Of a stretch of DNA of 64,000 nt, positions 12,322 through 24,511 are shown one piece after another. This DNA is from Gymnorhina tibicen. Its lineage: Eukaryota > Chordata > Aves > Passeriformes > Artamidae. The notes beneath the pieces are model-generated. The model made no database searches, was not told where the DNA came from, and saw only the letters and a program-made list of their open reading frames with translations. A program made the position numbers and the translations under genes. Every line of letters starts with the position of its first letter. Position 1 is the first letter of the stretch. The stretch lies in NCBI GenBank assembly GCA_013399875.1, contig VXAZ01002516.1, forward strand, positions 284,133 through 348,132, read 5' to 3'.

Positions 12322-12436
12322 TGTACATATATATGTGTACATACATACACACACATATACATAGCATGTGTGTATAAATACATATACATATACATAGCAT
12401 ATGTATATATGCACATATAAACCTACATCTACATAT
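12322..12436. repeat. Compound TA/CA/(CATATA) microsatellite
   Basis: About 115 bases of alternating purine-pyrimidine made of ACATAT, ATACAC, GTGTAT and CATATACATA units, with two ACATAGCATRTG-like islands (12360 and 12392 regions). Alternating purine-pyrimidine runs like this can adopt Z-DNA or cruciform forms. The minus-strand frame over 12188-12400 is an artefact of the repeat. Confidence 0.9.
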
Positions 12437-13289
12437 CTAAGAATGTAAAAATATTTTCCCAACTTGTGTCAAGTTCCTTTTCTCTGAACACAAACCATTA
12501 AGCACTCTGCAAGTGTGCCAAATGCTGCTTTGAATAAAAAGGAAACCACTGACATTGTTTCCAGCCCGCCAAAATAAACCCACCCCGGCTGCTGAGGTGG
12601 AGACCAATGGGACATATGTGTGTGATAACCTCATTCCAGACTAAATCCAGCCATGATACTAAGGTGTAATTTGAATAATAAAAAAGTTTCATTAACTGTA
12701 AATCAAAACACATTTTATGCCTGGGAGGCGATTCTGAGCTTTCTTCTTCTTCCTACTCCCTTCCTGTACCCTTCATTACAATATAATCAATTAGGAATGA
12801 GCTTGAATCAAAACTAGAATGCCAAAAAGCTCTGAACACCAAAGAAAATTTGAAATGGTGTATATCTGCAGTCAGTGGATGATTACACATTTCTGGCAGA
12901 ATTTTAATAAACCCAGGTAAGGTGTGTTTTCACCAAAGGGTAGCTTTCACGTGAGTAGAATAACTTTTGCCTGTGACTTGATTAGTAGTAGCTTTCTATG
13001 TGATTTCCTGCCCCTTCCTACTTGCAAAGTAATGTGCTATGTCTTTAATCTCCTGCATAATGGTTTATGCTACAACATTTAATGCATATTTGCAGTTAGC
13101 CAGAATGCCATGGTCAGCAATCACAATTGGGCTGGAAAGCAACAATGCATTAAGCTGTGATAAATTAATCACTTGGAAACTTGTGAACATGTCCTGAGGA
13201 ACTTATGGTTGCCTCTTAGCGGAGTATTTGTTCCACTCTATCATTTTAATGGCTTTAGCCTCTCAGCACTACTGTGACAAAAGCAAATT
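12437..13289. promoter_or_regulatory. Possible conserved noncoding element near 13010-13210
   Basis: Most of this stretch is plain unique DNA. The part at about 13010-13210 is rich in developmental transcription-factor words: ATAATGG, TTAATGCATATTTGCAG (POU/octamer-like), CACAATTGGG, AATGCATTAA and TAAATTAATCACTTGG. It has no open frame and no repeat. Such dense TAAT/ATTA and octamer-like words are common in vertebrate conserved enhancers but also arise by chance in A+T-rich DNA. The call is an inference and has not been tested by alignment. Confidence 0.25.
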
Positions 13290-13314
13290 CCCTTTTCTTT
13301 CTTTCTTTTTTTTC
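13290..13314. repeat. Poly-pyrimidine (CTTT)n tract
   Basis: CCCTTTTCTTTCTTTCTTTTTTTT-type simple sequence. The length is modest and no element is attached. Confidence 0.85.
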
Positions 13315-13561
13315 TATAAAGGAGATTTAAGTCACAGAGAGGAATGGTCACATAAGATGCATATGTCTGAAAAGGAAATTAAGGCTTAATCATCTCCACA
13401 TTATGTGGATTCATTAGTTGCTGGACAATTCTTCCTCTAGGGTTATTTTCAGCCACAAGTTTTTAGGCATTTGGGGGGATGAGGAGGGCGAGGAGTCATA
13501 TTAACATTAGGAATAAAGAAGACCAGATTCAGATAAAGTAAGAATTGGCTGAAATCCTTCC

Positions 13562-13590
13562 TCAAACCTCAAAGCCCCTCTGAGGTTTGA
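13562..13590. other. Hairpin, perfect 10-bp stem and 9-base loop
   Basis: TCAAACCTCA (13562-13571) and its exact reverse complement TGAGGTTTGA (13581-13590) flank the loop AAGCCCCTC. The right arm word TGAGGTTTGA occurs a third time at 13689-13698. No transposon boundary is visible. Confidence 0.65.
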
Positions 13591-13806
13591 AAAAATTTAG
13601 TACACTCCTTTTATTTGCTTCATCTGCTTCAATGGCCCTTCTTGATACCGGAGCAGGGAACAGAACAGTGAAAATACCATTTAAAAGCTGAGGTTTGAGT
13701 GTGTTTTGCCAAGTGTACACTCCCTCAGTGTTTTTGTTGAGGATGTTTTTCAAAATTATTTTTATTAGGTTTCTATAAACAGAAAAAACAATACCGGCAC
13801 AGTACA

Positions 13807-13829
13807 CTCAGATATCACAGATATCTGAG
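13807..13829. other. Hairpin, perfect 10-bp stem and 3-base loop
   Basis: CTCAGATATC (13807-13816) and GATATCTGAG (13820-13829) are exact reverse complements around the loop ACA. It lies 217 bases right of the hairpin at 13562. The near-palindrome could extrude as a cruciform or bind a dimeric protein. Confidence 0.7.
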
Positions 13830-16800
13830 CATCAGGCCTAAAGAATGCTGTGGTGTGTGGACTAGACACAGCTCCCTGGGCTCTGGATTTGCTATCAAGC
13901 CCTTTGGATGCACCCTGGCATTGCTTCAGGAAGGCCCTAGGGAGCCCACGAATGTAAGTGACATCAGCCACCTTTCATGGTGGCTGTCAAACATGGAAAA
14001 AACTGTGGGATGGAAAGAAAGGAGGTACAGTTTCACTGCTGATGAAATATTTTTATTTTACTGATGTTCTTTCAAACATAATTTCTGACAGCCACAGAAA
14101 CGCCAGAACCACTTCTGGGATGTCTGAATTAATCATATGTAGGTTACACATTTGTCAGATTATTGGAAAAATATTCTTGAAGAGCCCATACATGCATGCA
14201 CATCTGTATTGTTGTCACCAGTCTCCCCAAAATCCAGAAATCAGAGGAACTTCTCCTTTCAATGTTCAAGTGAAATTGTGCTTCATGGCCATAACACCTG
14301 ACACCCAAGCTACCTCCTAAACTGTTGTGGCAATTTTTTTTTCAGGCTTTTGCAATAAATTGTACTCCTTTTATTACTTTGAGGTTTTAAAAAAGTCATG
14401 CATGTGTTCAAGGTATTCCAGAGTCACTGTGAGTTTTAGGGGTTTTAGCTGCTTTTTTTAACCTATGCAGTCCACCTTGTAGTATCTATATATGATAATC
14501 ACAAGTGAGGGTTTGTGATTGAAAGATCCTGGCAATTTTCAGCCTAGATGAAATGAATTACTGCTATCAGATGACCATCTAGAAACCTCAGCAATTCAAT
14601 TAGCACTAATTGAAATGGTAATTGATAATGTCAGCTCAATGGCCCCCAAACAAATGAGCCTTAAATCTGAACTGTTCCCTTATCTCCAGTACTTAGATTT
14701 ATATCCTGGAAATGCTTATTGACACAAAAATGCATTTGTTGGCAAATTCATTGGAAATATTACTGGAAATGTATCAAATGAAACTAGAAGAAATGTAAAA
14801 CTAGAAGAAGGACTCATGAATGTACAATAAGGTATAACTCTGCCCTGATAGGAAGGAAAGTGAAATATCCAGATGCTGTTATTTAAATATAGGATTCATT
14901 TCCCCTAACTTTAGATGTTTATAACATAAACTTCTTAGCTAAGGTTTTACTTCAGTGGTTTAGTAACTGGCACCTAGAGCCATTTTTGTTGTACCATGAA
15001 ATCCTGTCTGATGCCCAGCTGCTGCTCCAGAAGGTCACAGATTTTCTGGGAGTCCTATGTCATTTTTTTCCAGCTCCAGATGCATTTTTGGGATGCTACA
15101 GAGCACCTCAAATGGCAGTGGATACCAAAGTCGAAGCAAATGAATCATGCCTGTGGTGCCTACACTCTTTATAGGGGAGTGGAGATCTTTATTCAAGGAA
15201 CCAGTCTCACAGTCTGTGGCTGTGATGGTGAGAGGCTGCCCACGTGTAGATCAGCACTGTAGTTTGAGATGCCTTAGGACTGGCCTAAATACGGGTCTCC
15301 CATAATTCACATCCCTCAGCAAATACCACAGACAACCCAGGGCTTCTCAAATGGCACAGGACACCTACATGTGGACAGCTGAAATGAGCCCATATATCTC
15401 TGAATTTGGAGCTATATCTCACATTTAATGTTAGGGGAAGTTAATCCTGTCATTTGTGTCCCTGCTCAGGAGTATCTGCTGGATGTATTCTGTGATTCAA
15501 TACCAGGAATCCATGCAAAAGAGAAGGCATCAGTTTTCTGTACTGTGGACACAGCACTCCCACTCCGCTTTGAAACTGAGGATGTGGAAATGAGAATGGA
15601 ACTAATATGTGGGGATCTCAGCAGTTTAAGTTTCTAACCTTAACCTCTAACCTTGTTTTAGAAGGTTATTTAAGCAGCTGACCTGGCTGGATTATTGACA
15701 CAGATCTGTCTTTGAAATATACATCCTGAGCTGTCATGGTAAACTTGTACACTCAGAACAAATAAGTAAGGAACAGAGAACAGAGGGTCAAATCCCTAGC
15801 TGAAGGAAATTCAGCAAGTACCTGGCTAAGCATAAGTCCTTGTAATGGGAAACTGTGTAGCAGAAAATCCATTTCCACAGTTACTGAAGGGACGTTTGTA
15901 CACATGACACCTGGTGTGCTCCAGAGGGAAGCCATAGGACAAATGAGTTTCCTAAACTTGTAATTTATTGAGGCTCTGGTCCAGAAAGACACTTAAGACA
16001 CTTACATCTGAGTATCTTTCATCATTGCTGTGGAAAGGAATAGGCCTGCAATCTTGCAAGAGTTTAAATATCTTATTCTAGTTTGTCAGAAAACTACTTT
16101 GTCTGGCTGATCTGTTAAGCTGCTCTACCCAGCTGGAAAACACTCTGCACTTTCATGTCCTATATTATTCCACCCCTCTGTTTATTTTGCCCATTAATGA
16201 AAATGCTTTCAGAGTGGATTAGATATAATCAAAATATTATGATCTCCCCACCTTCAAGGTCTGGCAGAACATAAAGCACAGGCCAATGCAGCTGACCAGC
16301 CAAGGAACAGATTATCTGTGAGAGATAGAGAGTGTCATGTTGCTGTTGCAAAACAATCCCCTGCATGTGCGAGTGGCTGGAGGGAATGCATTAGAGAAAT
16401 AAACTTGCAAAGAAAATAGGATATATTTGTAAACACAGAATGCGCATCTAAGAGTTACACAACCTAACCACTGCCTATGAATACCACTTGAAAATCTGCT
16501 AATATGCACAAAATAAACTTTAAAATGAGGGTTTAATGACAAGTTGACAACTCATTTCCTAAATGACTCAAATTTCAGAGAATATCAAAGGTTACCAAAG
16601 GTGACTATCTATGAATGAACAAAAATGTGTGTTAAAATTTTTGGAAATGGTAGCAACTTCAGACATAAAATTTATTTTGACCCAGTGCTCCCATGAGCAA
16701 TGAACAGTTCCACATTTCCCACATAACAACAGAGAGAATTTTTCTAGTGGATATAAACTGCAAGCTTACAGAGTGTAATGTTTGTATTATGGATCATTGT

Positions 16801-18591
16801 AATGATCAAATCATCATAACACACTGAAGGCATCTAAATATGAGCAATGCCGTATAAAAATAAATGAGAACAGAGTGGATATTCATATAGTTCCTTCTCC
16901 AGAGGCAAATAGGGGATTAAGTAACTTCATGAATGATGATGAAAAGACAAAGCACTGCAGTAAACTCAGTCCTGCTGTAAATGCACACAACCCCAATGAC
17001 AACTGAATCTGTTCTTGTCCAGAGCCATATTTAGGATGGAAGGTTTCCATCCCATGGTGCATTCATTACTTCTGTCTCACACTAAAGCAGCTCCATTGCT
17101 TTCACTAAATGGAGCATGTCATTTTCTTAAGTAAGTGCCTGGCCATAAAAAACCCCAAGCACATACAGAACATTGTGTGAGAAAAACAGCTTCCTATTCT
17201 GATTCGTGCCTTTGATTTCACAAGTCCTATTTCTATCAGCAATCACATTTACAGCACGTTCATTTTAATTCCCTGAAGCTCTGCATTTATATGAGTGAAC
17301 AAACCAATGTATCAAAACAGAGTTCTGATGTGCCTCCACAGTTAAGCTGACGTAAAACACGACCTTGAGTAAGTACAGCAGGTACATTGCAGGCTCAGAC
17401 AGCAAAAGGGGAAGTGTGAAGTTCTTGCTATCAATCCAAGTTCTTTGGGATTTAGCTTTACCTGGGATTTCTCTCCTGGAGATGTGACACAGAATCCAGC
17501 CTCTCTCCGAGTTTCAAGAAATGCCAAGGCTCAGGTACCCTGTTGTGCCAGAGTTCCTACAACAGTTCAGGGTTACAGGAAAAAGTGACCACAGACTTCA
17601 TTGACACATTGCTGGGCTCTCATTCCCCAGCTATCAACACCAGGTTTCTCTATTGCATACTGAAGTTCCTGCCCGGAACATTTGCCTGGATTTCCTTTCT
17701 ACAAAATACCTGAGCACAAACAAGAAATTGCTACAACACCGAAGTTTCTGGGAGATTGGCACATTTGCTGTGTTCAGTATAAATTGAGAATATAAAATTT
17801 TCTGATCGGTCAAAATAAGGTTAAGTGTTTTGTTTAGTTATGAAACCATTTTGCCATGACTACATAGTTTTCATTACAGACATGATTACATCAGCATCAT
17901 GGTCTATCACTAATTGTCAGATCATGATATAACTGTTATTTCCTGGTGGTGATTAGGAATTTTGAAAGTATGTCTATCTCTTTTTTTGTGTCCAAAGAAG
18001 TTTCATCAACCTCAGAAGCACTTGTGTCAGATATATGGGGAGGAAATCTATTCAGTCTTGGTGTCAGAAGGAGAGAGTGTTGAGCAGATTTCTAGAAATG
18101 ATTGAATGTTTGCAGCAGACTTCACTAGCCACCATGGGTTCCTCCAGAAGATGTCACTTTACTCCTGAGAAACAAGTTGCCTACTCCAATTCAGGTGTGA
18201 ATGCAATTGATGTGGAAGTTAACTGAGATTTCTCCATGCATTTTAGAAAGAACTGGATTAGAAGCATGATCCATCTCCGCTCTGATCTCACAGCATGCAG
18301 AAATACCAATACAGTAGTAATGGGGACAAATCCAAATGACTCACTGAAAACAGTCCAGATTGAATAAAACTTAGCCTTACTGCTCTGTGCATCTTTACCC
18401 AGTCTCTTCTGGGATGGAATTACTGTGTTTGCTTCACAGATGCATAAGAAAGGCATTCAGATAAATGGGCATACCTTAATGGTTGCATGAAGTGTATGCA
18501 AAATAAAAAATATAACCTTTGTTACTGTTAATCCTGCGTTTAACTGAATTAACTGAAGCATGGAACCAGAGTTAGGAGAGGGGTATATAGC
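13830..18591. other. Unique noncoding stretch, includes a homeodomain-type palindrome
   Basis: No gene or transposon is recognised. A 120-codon open frame (13958-14320, +) and an 88-codon one (14996-15262, +) have no recognisable motif and end in ordinary A+T-rich sequence. A 12-base direct repeat AAACTAGAAGAA lies at 14781 and 14798. The striking site is the inverted repeat at 14595-14614, listed separately. Confidence 0.6.
14595..14614. promoter_or_regulatory. Inverted ATTA/TAAT palindrome, possible homeodomain dimer site
   Basis: TTCAATTAG (14595-14603) and CTAATTGAA (14606-14614) are exact reverse complements separated by CA. The result is two homeodomain cores, ATTA and TAAT, facing each other. 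A further TAATTGATAATG follows at 14619. Homeodomain proteins bind TAATTA/TAATTG words, and paired arrangements favour dimers. Regulatory function here is inferred only from the words. Confidence 0.35.
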
Positions 18592-21500
18592 AAAAAAAAA
18601 AAATGCAATATATATGCATTTATATGAGGATGTGAGTGAAAACGTATGGCTAATAAAGACAGTGTGTCATTCCTAGCTCTCCAATTCAGAGTAAATAAAA
18701 CAAATCCATTTTCTTTCCAACAAATCAATCAAACCACTCCATGAGTACAATGACACCCTATTGTTTCTTATGGCTTCCAGAATGAATGTGAAGTTATGTG
18801 TGTTTTGCTTGGCAGAATTGAATCTTCCCCTTAAATCCCACCAGCCAGGTCCCAAGACTTATCTTTCTCTGTCAGAACCCCCTGTAAACCATTATTTTTC
18901 ATTTGAAGGATCTCTCTGAAACCTTTCCTGCACTTCTCATTCCAGGCATCTGCAGGGATGCTGTGTGTTTTTGGAGCATGAGGAAGTGGTGTTTGTTTTC
19001 AGCTCATTTGCTGTCCCCACCCAGAAGCCACTAACATTTTTGAAGAAAAGTTGGAATACTTCCTGCAACATCCTTCTCCTTCTGACTTTTAACTGCATGG
19101 GAACATGAAGTGCAGGCAAGCACCAAGACCAAGGGCATGGTTGAAGTGCAGCACCTGGGTAAGGAAGCAGCAGGTGAGGCTTCTCACTGTTTCCTCACAC
19201 ACTTTGCTGTGTTTACAAAGTTTGATCCAAGGTTTTTTGGCTCTACCATATCAGACCTGACCTTGAACACAGGCTGCTAAACCACTTGAGGAAGGAGAGG
19301 GGCTGCTGACCCTGTGGATGCACTTGAAGACTTGACACCTCCTTGACCATGATGCTATTTACTTGTCTTTAAAGTCTTGTTTACTTATCTTTTAAAATGT
19401 CCCTCTCAGAATGACCCAGAATGGACACAGGCTGGCAACAGGTCACATTTTCCCCAGAGGGGATAGGTGAGCATTGCTCCTGCACAGTTCAGTGGCTGTG
19501 GATCAGCACTATGAGCTCTTCTGGATCTTTTCATGTATCTGCAGTGATGTTAAAGAGAAACCGAGTTTTTCTCAGAATTGTGCTCAGACAACTTAATATG
19601 GCACTTAATACACTCTGCCATCTCTTGTGCTATCAATGCTCAAAAGTCAAGGAATGCAGAATCCCCTTTTTCCCGTGATCTTATACAGTTAAAACAGAAG
19701 GGCAAACACTGAAACTGAACTGCTTATCAGAAGTGATCTGCTTAGTAATTATTTCTGACTGTGTTGGACTTCTATGCCATTGGAAATTCTTACTTCCATT
19801 TTCATTGGTGATTTATACACATCCTTGTGAAAAAAAAAAAATAGTGGAATTAATCGCAGTATATCATCATTCAAATAACTAATACAATTATCACATGAAT
19901 AGGAAACAAAGGCCAGCCTGGATCCATAAAGTTTTCAGATTTCTACATTCCTGTGCTTTAATCAACATTTACGCCAAAAAAAATTAGTTCTACCTAGTGG
20001 TTACACACTTAGAAGTCTGTCCTTCTTAAAACATTTATTTTCATCCAGTTCAGTAACAAATAAATCTTAAAACCATCAACATTGCTTTTATACACTGTGG
20101 TCATGCTCCTGACTACTCTGCTCAGCTTCATCCATGTGTAGAAAGAAACAATACAGAAAGGGACTTGTTAATGCAATTTCTCTGTCACTGATGAATGTTA
20201 CAATAAAATAATGTTAAGGGTTAAGGAAAAGGACTTTGCAGTAATGTTAGTTAAGTGTTTGTGAGATGGTAGGAGAGTTGGTGAGATGGTTCTGGCAGAG
20301 AAACTCTTGGGATGTTGTGGCCTCTCTTTAAAATTTAGTTTAGCAGCAGTTGCTCCACTTGAGTGGGTCTTCTAGTGCTTTAAAATATTTTGTGTCACAA
20401 TACATTTATTTCAACTACACTTATTGCATCCAAACATTTCTGTTTAGTCACATTGGAAAAATGAGATTGCTGGAAGTGTTCTGTATGCTCATTTCTTCTT
20501 CCAATTTCTCATTTGCTTGAGGCAAATGATTTTCCGAGAACCTCGTATGTGATTAAAGTTGCAATAATTCTTCCCAGAAGAAGCAATAATACCATCCAGC
20601 AGTATCACATTCCTACTTCTTAATTAAGGTTCTATGCTTTTGTTATTTGTTGACAGTAACCAACATGCACATACTTCTGCATAATTGTACCACAGGTTCA
20701 TTAGGATCCGTGCACATGTATGTGTTTGCCATTTGGAACTCACATCCATCCAAGCCTGACAAATCATGTCAATGAAAATAAAACTAGTCTTAAAAAATGG
20801 AATCTAGTAAGCTATGGGTAAAATCAACTGAACATTTTAGGGGAATTGGACTTTATGGAGATCATCATTTTTCCACGCTACAGAACACAAATGTTCCTAA
20901 TATAAATTTGGGAAATGTACACTAACAGCAAAGGTACAAATTGTTATATAGACAAGGTTGAAATTCTGCTCCTGATATTTCTCGATGTGACTTGCAGTTA
21001 AGTTTGCACAGTGTAACCTTGGATGTCACACTGGGATTTAACATGACTTTTTAACAGAAAAATTTCTGCAACCAACAACAAAATCCAAAAGCGTGAAGTT
21101 TAATGACTATGGCCTAGAGTTCATGAGAGACTTTATAGTGACGCCTAATTTAAAATGTCCTGTGTAGCTGCATCTGTCAGGGCACATCTTTAACAAAAAG
21201 CTCTAGAGACTCTTAGGACCAGATAGATTTGGGTCAGTTTAAACATTTAGCTGAGACATTTAAGAAAGGAGTTTGATTATTGTAGACTCTTCATTAGAGT
21301 TAATGAGGACAGATAAAGATCTGCAGAGGGGGAATTAGTTGTTAAGCAGATTGAAAAAAACCCTGGTATATGCATGGAGCTGAAGCACCCTCTGAGATGC
21401 ACAACTTCCTCTTGTCTATTGACTGGCACCTGAAGTGCAGAGGAAGGAATCCAGCCTCCAGAGTACTACTACTGCCTAAGCATCCTCCCCAGTATAAATA

Positions 21501-24341
21501 TTTCAGTGACTGTGTCAATTCTGAGTTCTGTTTATGCTCTTTGGCAAGCAGGAGCTTGGATCCTGCTCCCTTCTTGGTCTGGAGAACTACAACTCATTTC
21601 TCTGAAAAGTGACCTTATCACCCATAACTGAGATTGCAGTCACTATTTACTCCTTCTACTGAGAATATATCACTGTGCAGACACTAATGCAGAAAGAAGA
21701 AAAAAACCCCAGAAACCCAAAAAGATGACTGGCTTTAGCTGAGGTACAGCACATTAACCTGTACTGGGCTGGGGACAATGCTTTGAAGCTAAATCCGGAA
21801 GTTTCAAGAATTTCACTGCCACCCAACTGCTGATGTTTTACACCCATTTCCTTTATGAGTCTGCCACTTAAATAACCAGTTGGGACTGGATATTCACATG
21901 ATGCAGGAATAATTGGGAAAAATAATCATCTAGGTCCTGATGCACCAAGGACAATGCTGATAAGCTATGTAAACTACCTTTGGACATAACTCTTAGGTGC
22001 ATGATGGCTCAGTGTGATGGATTCATCTGAAGTCAGCCAGTGAGTTGGGAAAATATCTTCAAATTAATCTTCTTTTTGTTCTTATGTGATTCTCTTGTTC
22101 TAAGAAAAAATCTTAGTAAGTTGAATTTTATAGGGTTCTTTTATTATTCAAATTTTAGCAACATTTATAAAAAGAAGGGAAAAACATGATAGATTACTTT
22201 CAGCAGTACTATGTGAGGTCCCATTTCCAAATTACAAAGAAATGTTTGTTCAGAGCAGGATCTTGAAATGTAACTTGTTATAAACTTCCCAGAAAAAAAA
22301 TGGAACAGAAGAGATTTCCATTTAAGGACTTTCCAGGGTATGCCAGCTGCTATTAGCTATCTGCACTGAGCAGCTAAGGAATGCTAGAGTAAAGCTTTTA
22401 AGTATGATCCTAATTTAATTTAACTTTCTGATATTTATTAAATGCTGCTCTGTTACTGAAATCAGAATTTTTAAGTTAACATATCTTTCTAAATTTCAAA
22501 GCCTTTTTTGATGAAGCTGATTCTGAATAATGTTTCTGCTCCTAAGACAGCTCTCATTTAGGGCAGTGATTTTTAAGACCAGGAAACTGAAACACTTTCA
22601 AAGCAATCAGAGCACTTTCACAGATTCCCCAGGGTTTCTAAGAAATGTCTTGACTGGTTGAATGAACTACTCTGAGTGCTGGTAATTCATGAATCTAAAG
22701 AGAAGGCTGTAAGGTAGTAGCTAATATTAGCCAAGAAAGCTCTGTGGTATCCTTATGTTTGAACCGTGAGAGTCCCAAGAGAGTTCATAACATCTGCCTA
22801 GAACTCTAACAAGGTTAACTCTATTCAATGCTCACTCAGCTTTTTTAAAATAAATCATGACATAATGGTAAATTAAGTATTCCACTTCCACAGCTTTATG
22901 TGCAAATCACCGAGTTCAGCTATAAAACTATCATCTATTTCCAGACACTTAACATTTATTCTTCCTTCCATAATCAAGAATTACAATCATAATAAATAAA
23001 GCTCAGTTTACTCTGCTGTTATTCCATGGCATCCCAGTGATGTGAAACACGAGCAAGCAAAGTTTTATTGTCGGATACAAGTGTCCAACATCCCTTTAAA
23101 CATCTCTTTGTGCATACGCTTCCTGTGGGTTCTATAAACCCATCTAGTAAAACTGCTGCTGTAATGAGACTGAAGTGTAGAACTCAACAGAAAACATATT
23201 TTTATTGAAGTGAAATGGAATTCATGTCTGATTATGCAGTCTTTCTAAAAAATCATCACCATGATATGCTCTGGGGAATCTCTGCAAGGCTTTCCAGTCT
23301 ATACAAAAATAAGCTATTGAAGTAAGAATAATAAACAGGTAATTAACTGGTCCTTCTGCATGGCAGCTACTGGATGCTGAAATAATATGGAATTCTCACA
23401 AGTCATATTGTCGACTTTACTGGTTTTGGAAGTTTTTTGTTGGGTTTTTTGTGTGTTATTTTTGTTTTTTTTTCTTTAAGGCAAGCACTGTGAATTTTTT
23501 AAAAACAAATTTGGTGAGAGCAAAGCACAGATGCCTTATGGGCAGCTCATTGTCGTGCTTGGTTCACAGAATTACCCAGTAACTGTTTCCCCTCAATATT
23601 TTTTAGATGAGTAAGAAATCATTAAATAGATTTCAGAAGAGTGTTCATAGTAGTTTTGGGGTTTCTGTTATGTTTTCAAGCCACCATTCATATGACAATT
23701 TCTCTAGGATAGTTTTTGAAGACAAAAGACTTCTAAAAAAAGGGTTTTAATTGCTTATGGACAGTGCTAGAACCAGGGGTGCACTCTTTTTAAACCATGC
23801 TGAGATTCAGATTGAGCTTGTCAAGTTTCAGCACTAAAATTTATATATGCAGCCTCAATCAGCAGGGCAGGCTCATTCCATAGTGCAGGAAAATAAATGG
23901 TGAACTCCACTGGGACATTCGTCTTGTGTATTCTCAAAACCTGTCTTCAGACAGATCAAATCATCTCTTAGCAGTGTCTGTATCTTTGGAATGATGAAAA
24001 AGCAAGCTTTGCTGATTAATTTAGTCCAGAAATCTATTTTAAGCCACAAAAGTACTGCCAAAATGAATTCCACCCTGAATGAGGAAAGAAAGATTTCTAA
24101 GGGTCTTTATGTGTTTCTGTTCAGAAGTTTCAATATTTTATGTATAAATTGGATATTCCTGAAGACTTTCTGGACTGCAGAAACAAAGACATTAACATGC
24201 TCAGTTCTGAGTGTAACACTGGATGTGTGCTCCCATCTTTTGGGACATAATTCTGGAAATCAAAACCCATGCACAGATATGAGGTGCACTTACCTTAAAC
24301 ATCTCAGTTAAGCCAAAATTAAATGTGACTTCACGCTTAGA
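18592..24341. other. Unique noncoding stretch
   Basis: Almost 6 kb with no recognised gene or mobile element. It opens with an A12 run (18592-18603) and carries another at 19830-19841. The longest ATG-started frame is 106 codons (23991-24311, +). It overlaps an opposite-strand frame and has no domain. The stretch near 20640-20790 mixes GATCCGTGCACATG and AATCATGTCAATG words that look regulatory, but nothing decisive is seen. A T-rich patch lies at 23430-23480. Confidence 0.6.
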
Positions 24342-24511
24342 CTCACAGAATGACAGAATTTTGAATTTTGTAAAATTGGACTTCTGGAGATCCTGATGCC
24401 TACTTCCCTGCTCAAAGCAGGGATAAATAGAGCAGGTTGAGCAAGGTTGTGTCCAGTAAAATTTTAAGTATGTCCAAGACTGAAGACTCTATAGCCTCTC
24501 TGGACAACCTT
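24342..24511 (-). mobile_element. CR1 LINE 3' end, old diverged minus-strand copy
   Basis: Read on the plus strand, this begins with the complement of the CR1 tail (TCACAGAATGACAGAATT). It continues through GGACTTCTGGAGATCCTGATGCC, CCCTGCTCAAAGCAGGGATAA, GAGCAGGTTG and a block ending CCTCTCTGGACAACCTT. That order matches the 3' UTR of a CR1 subfamily with the 'CCCTGCTCAAAGCAGGGCCACCTAGAGCAGGTTG' arrangement, with many substitutions and small gaps, so the copy is old. It is about 170 bases long and 5'-truncated. Confidence 0.88.
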
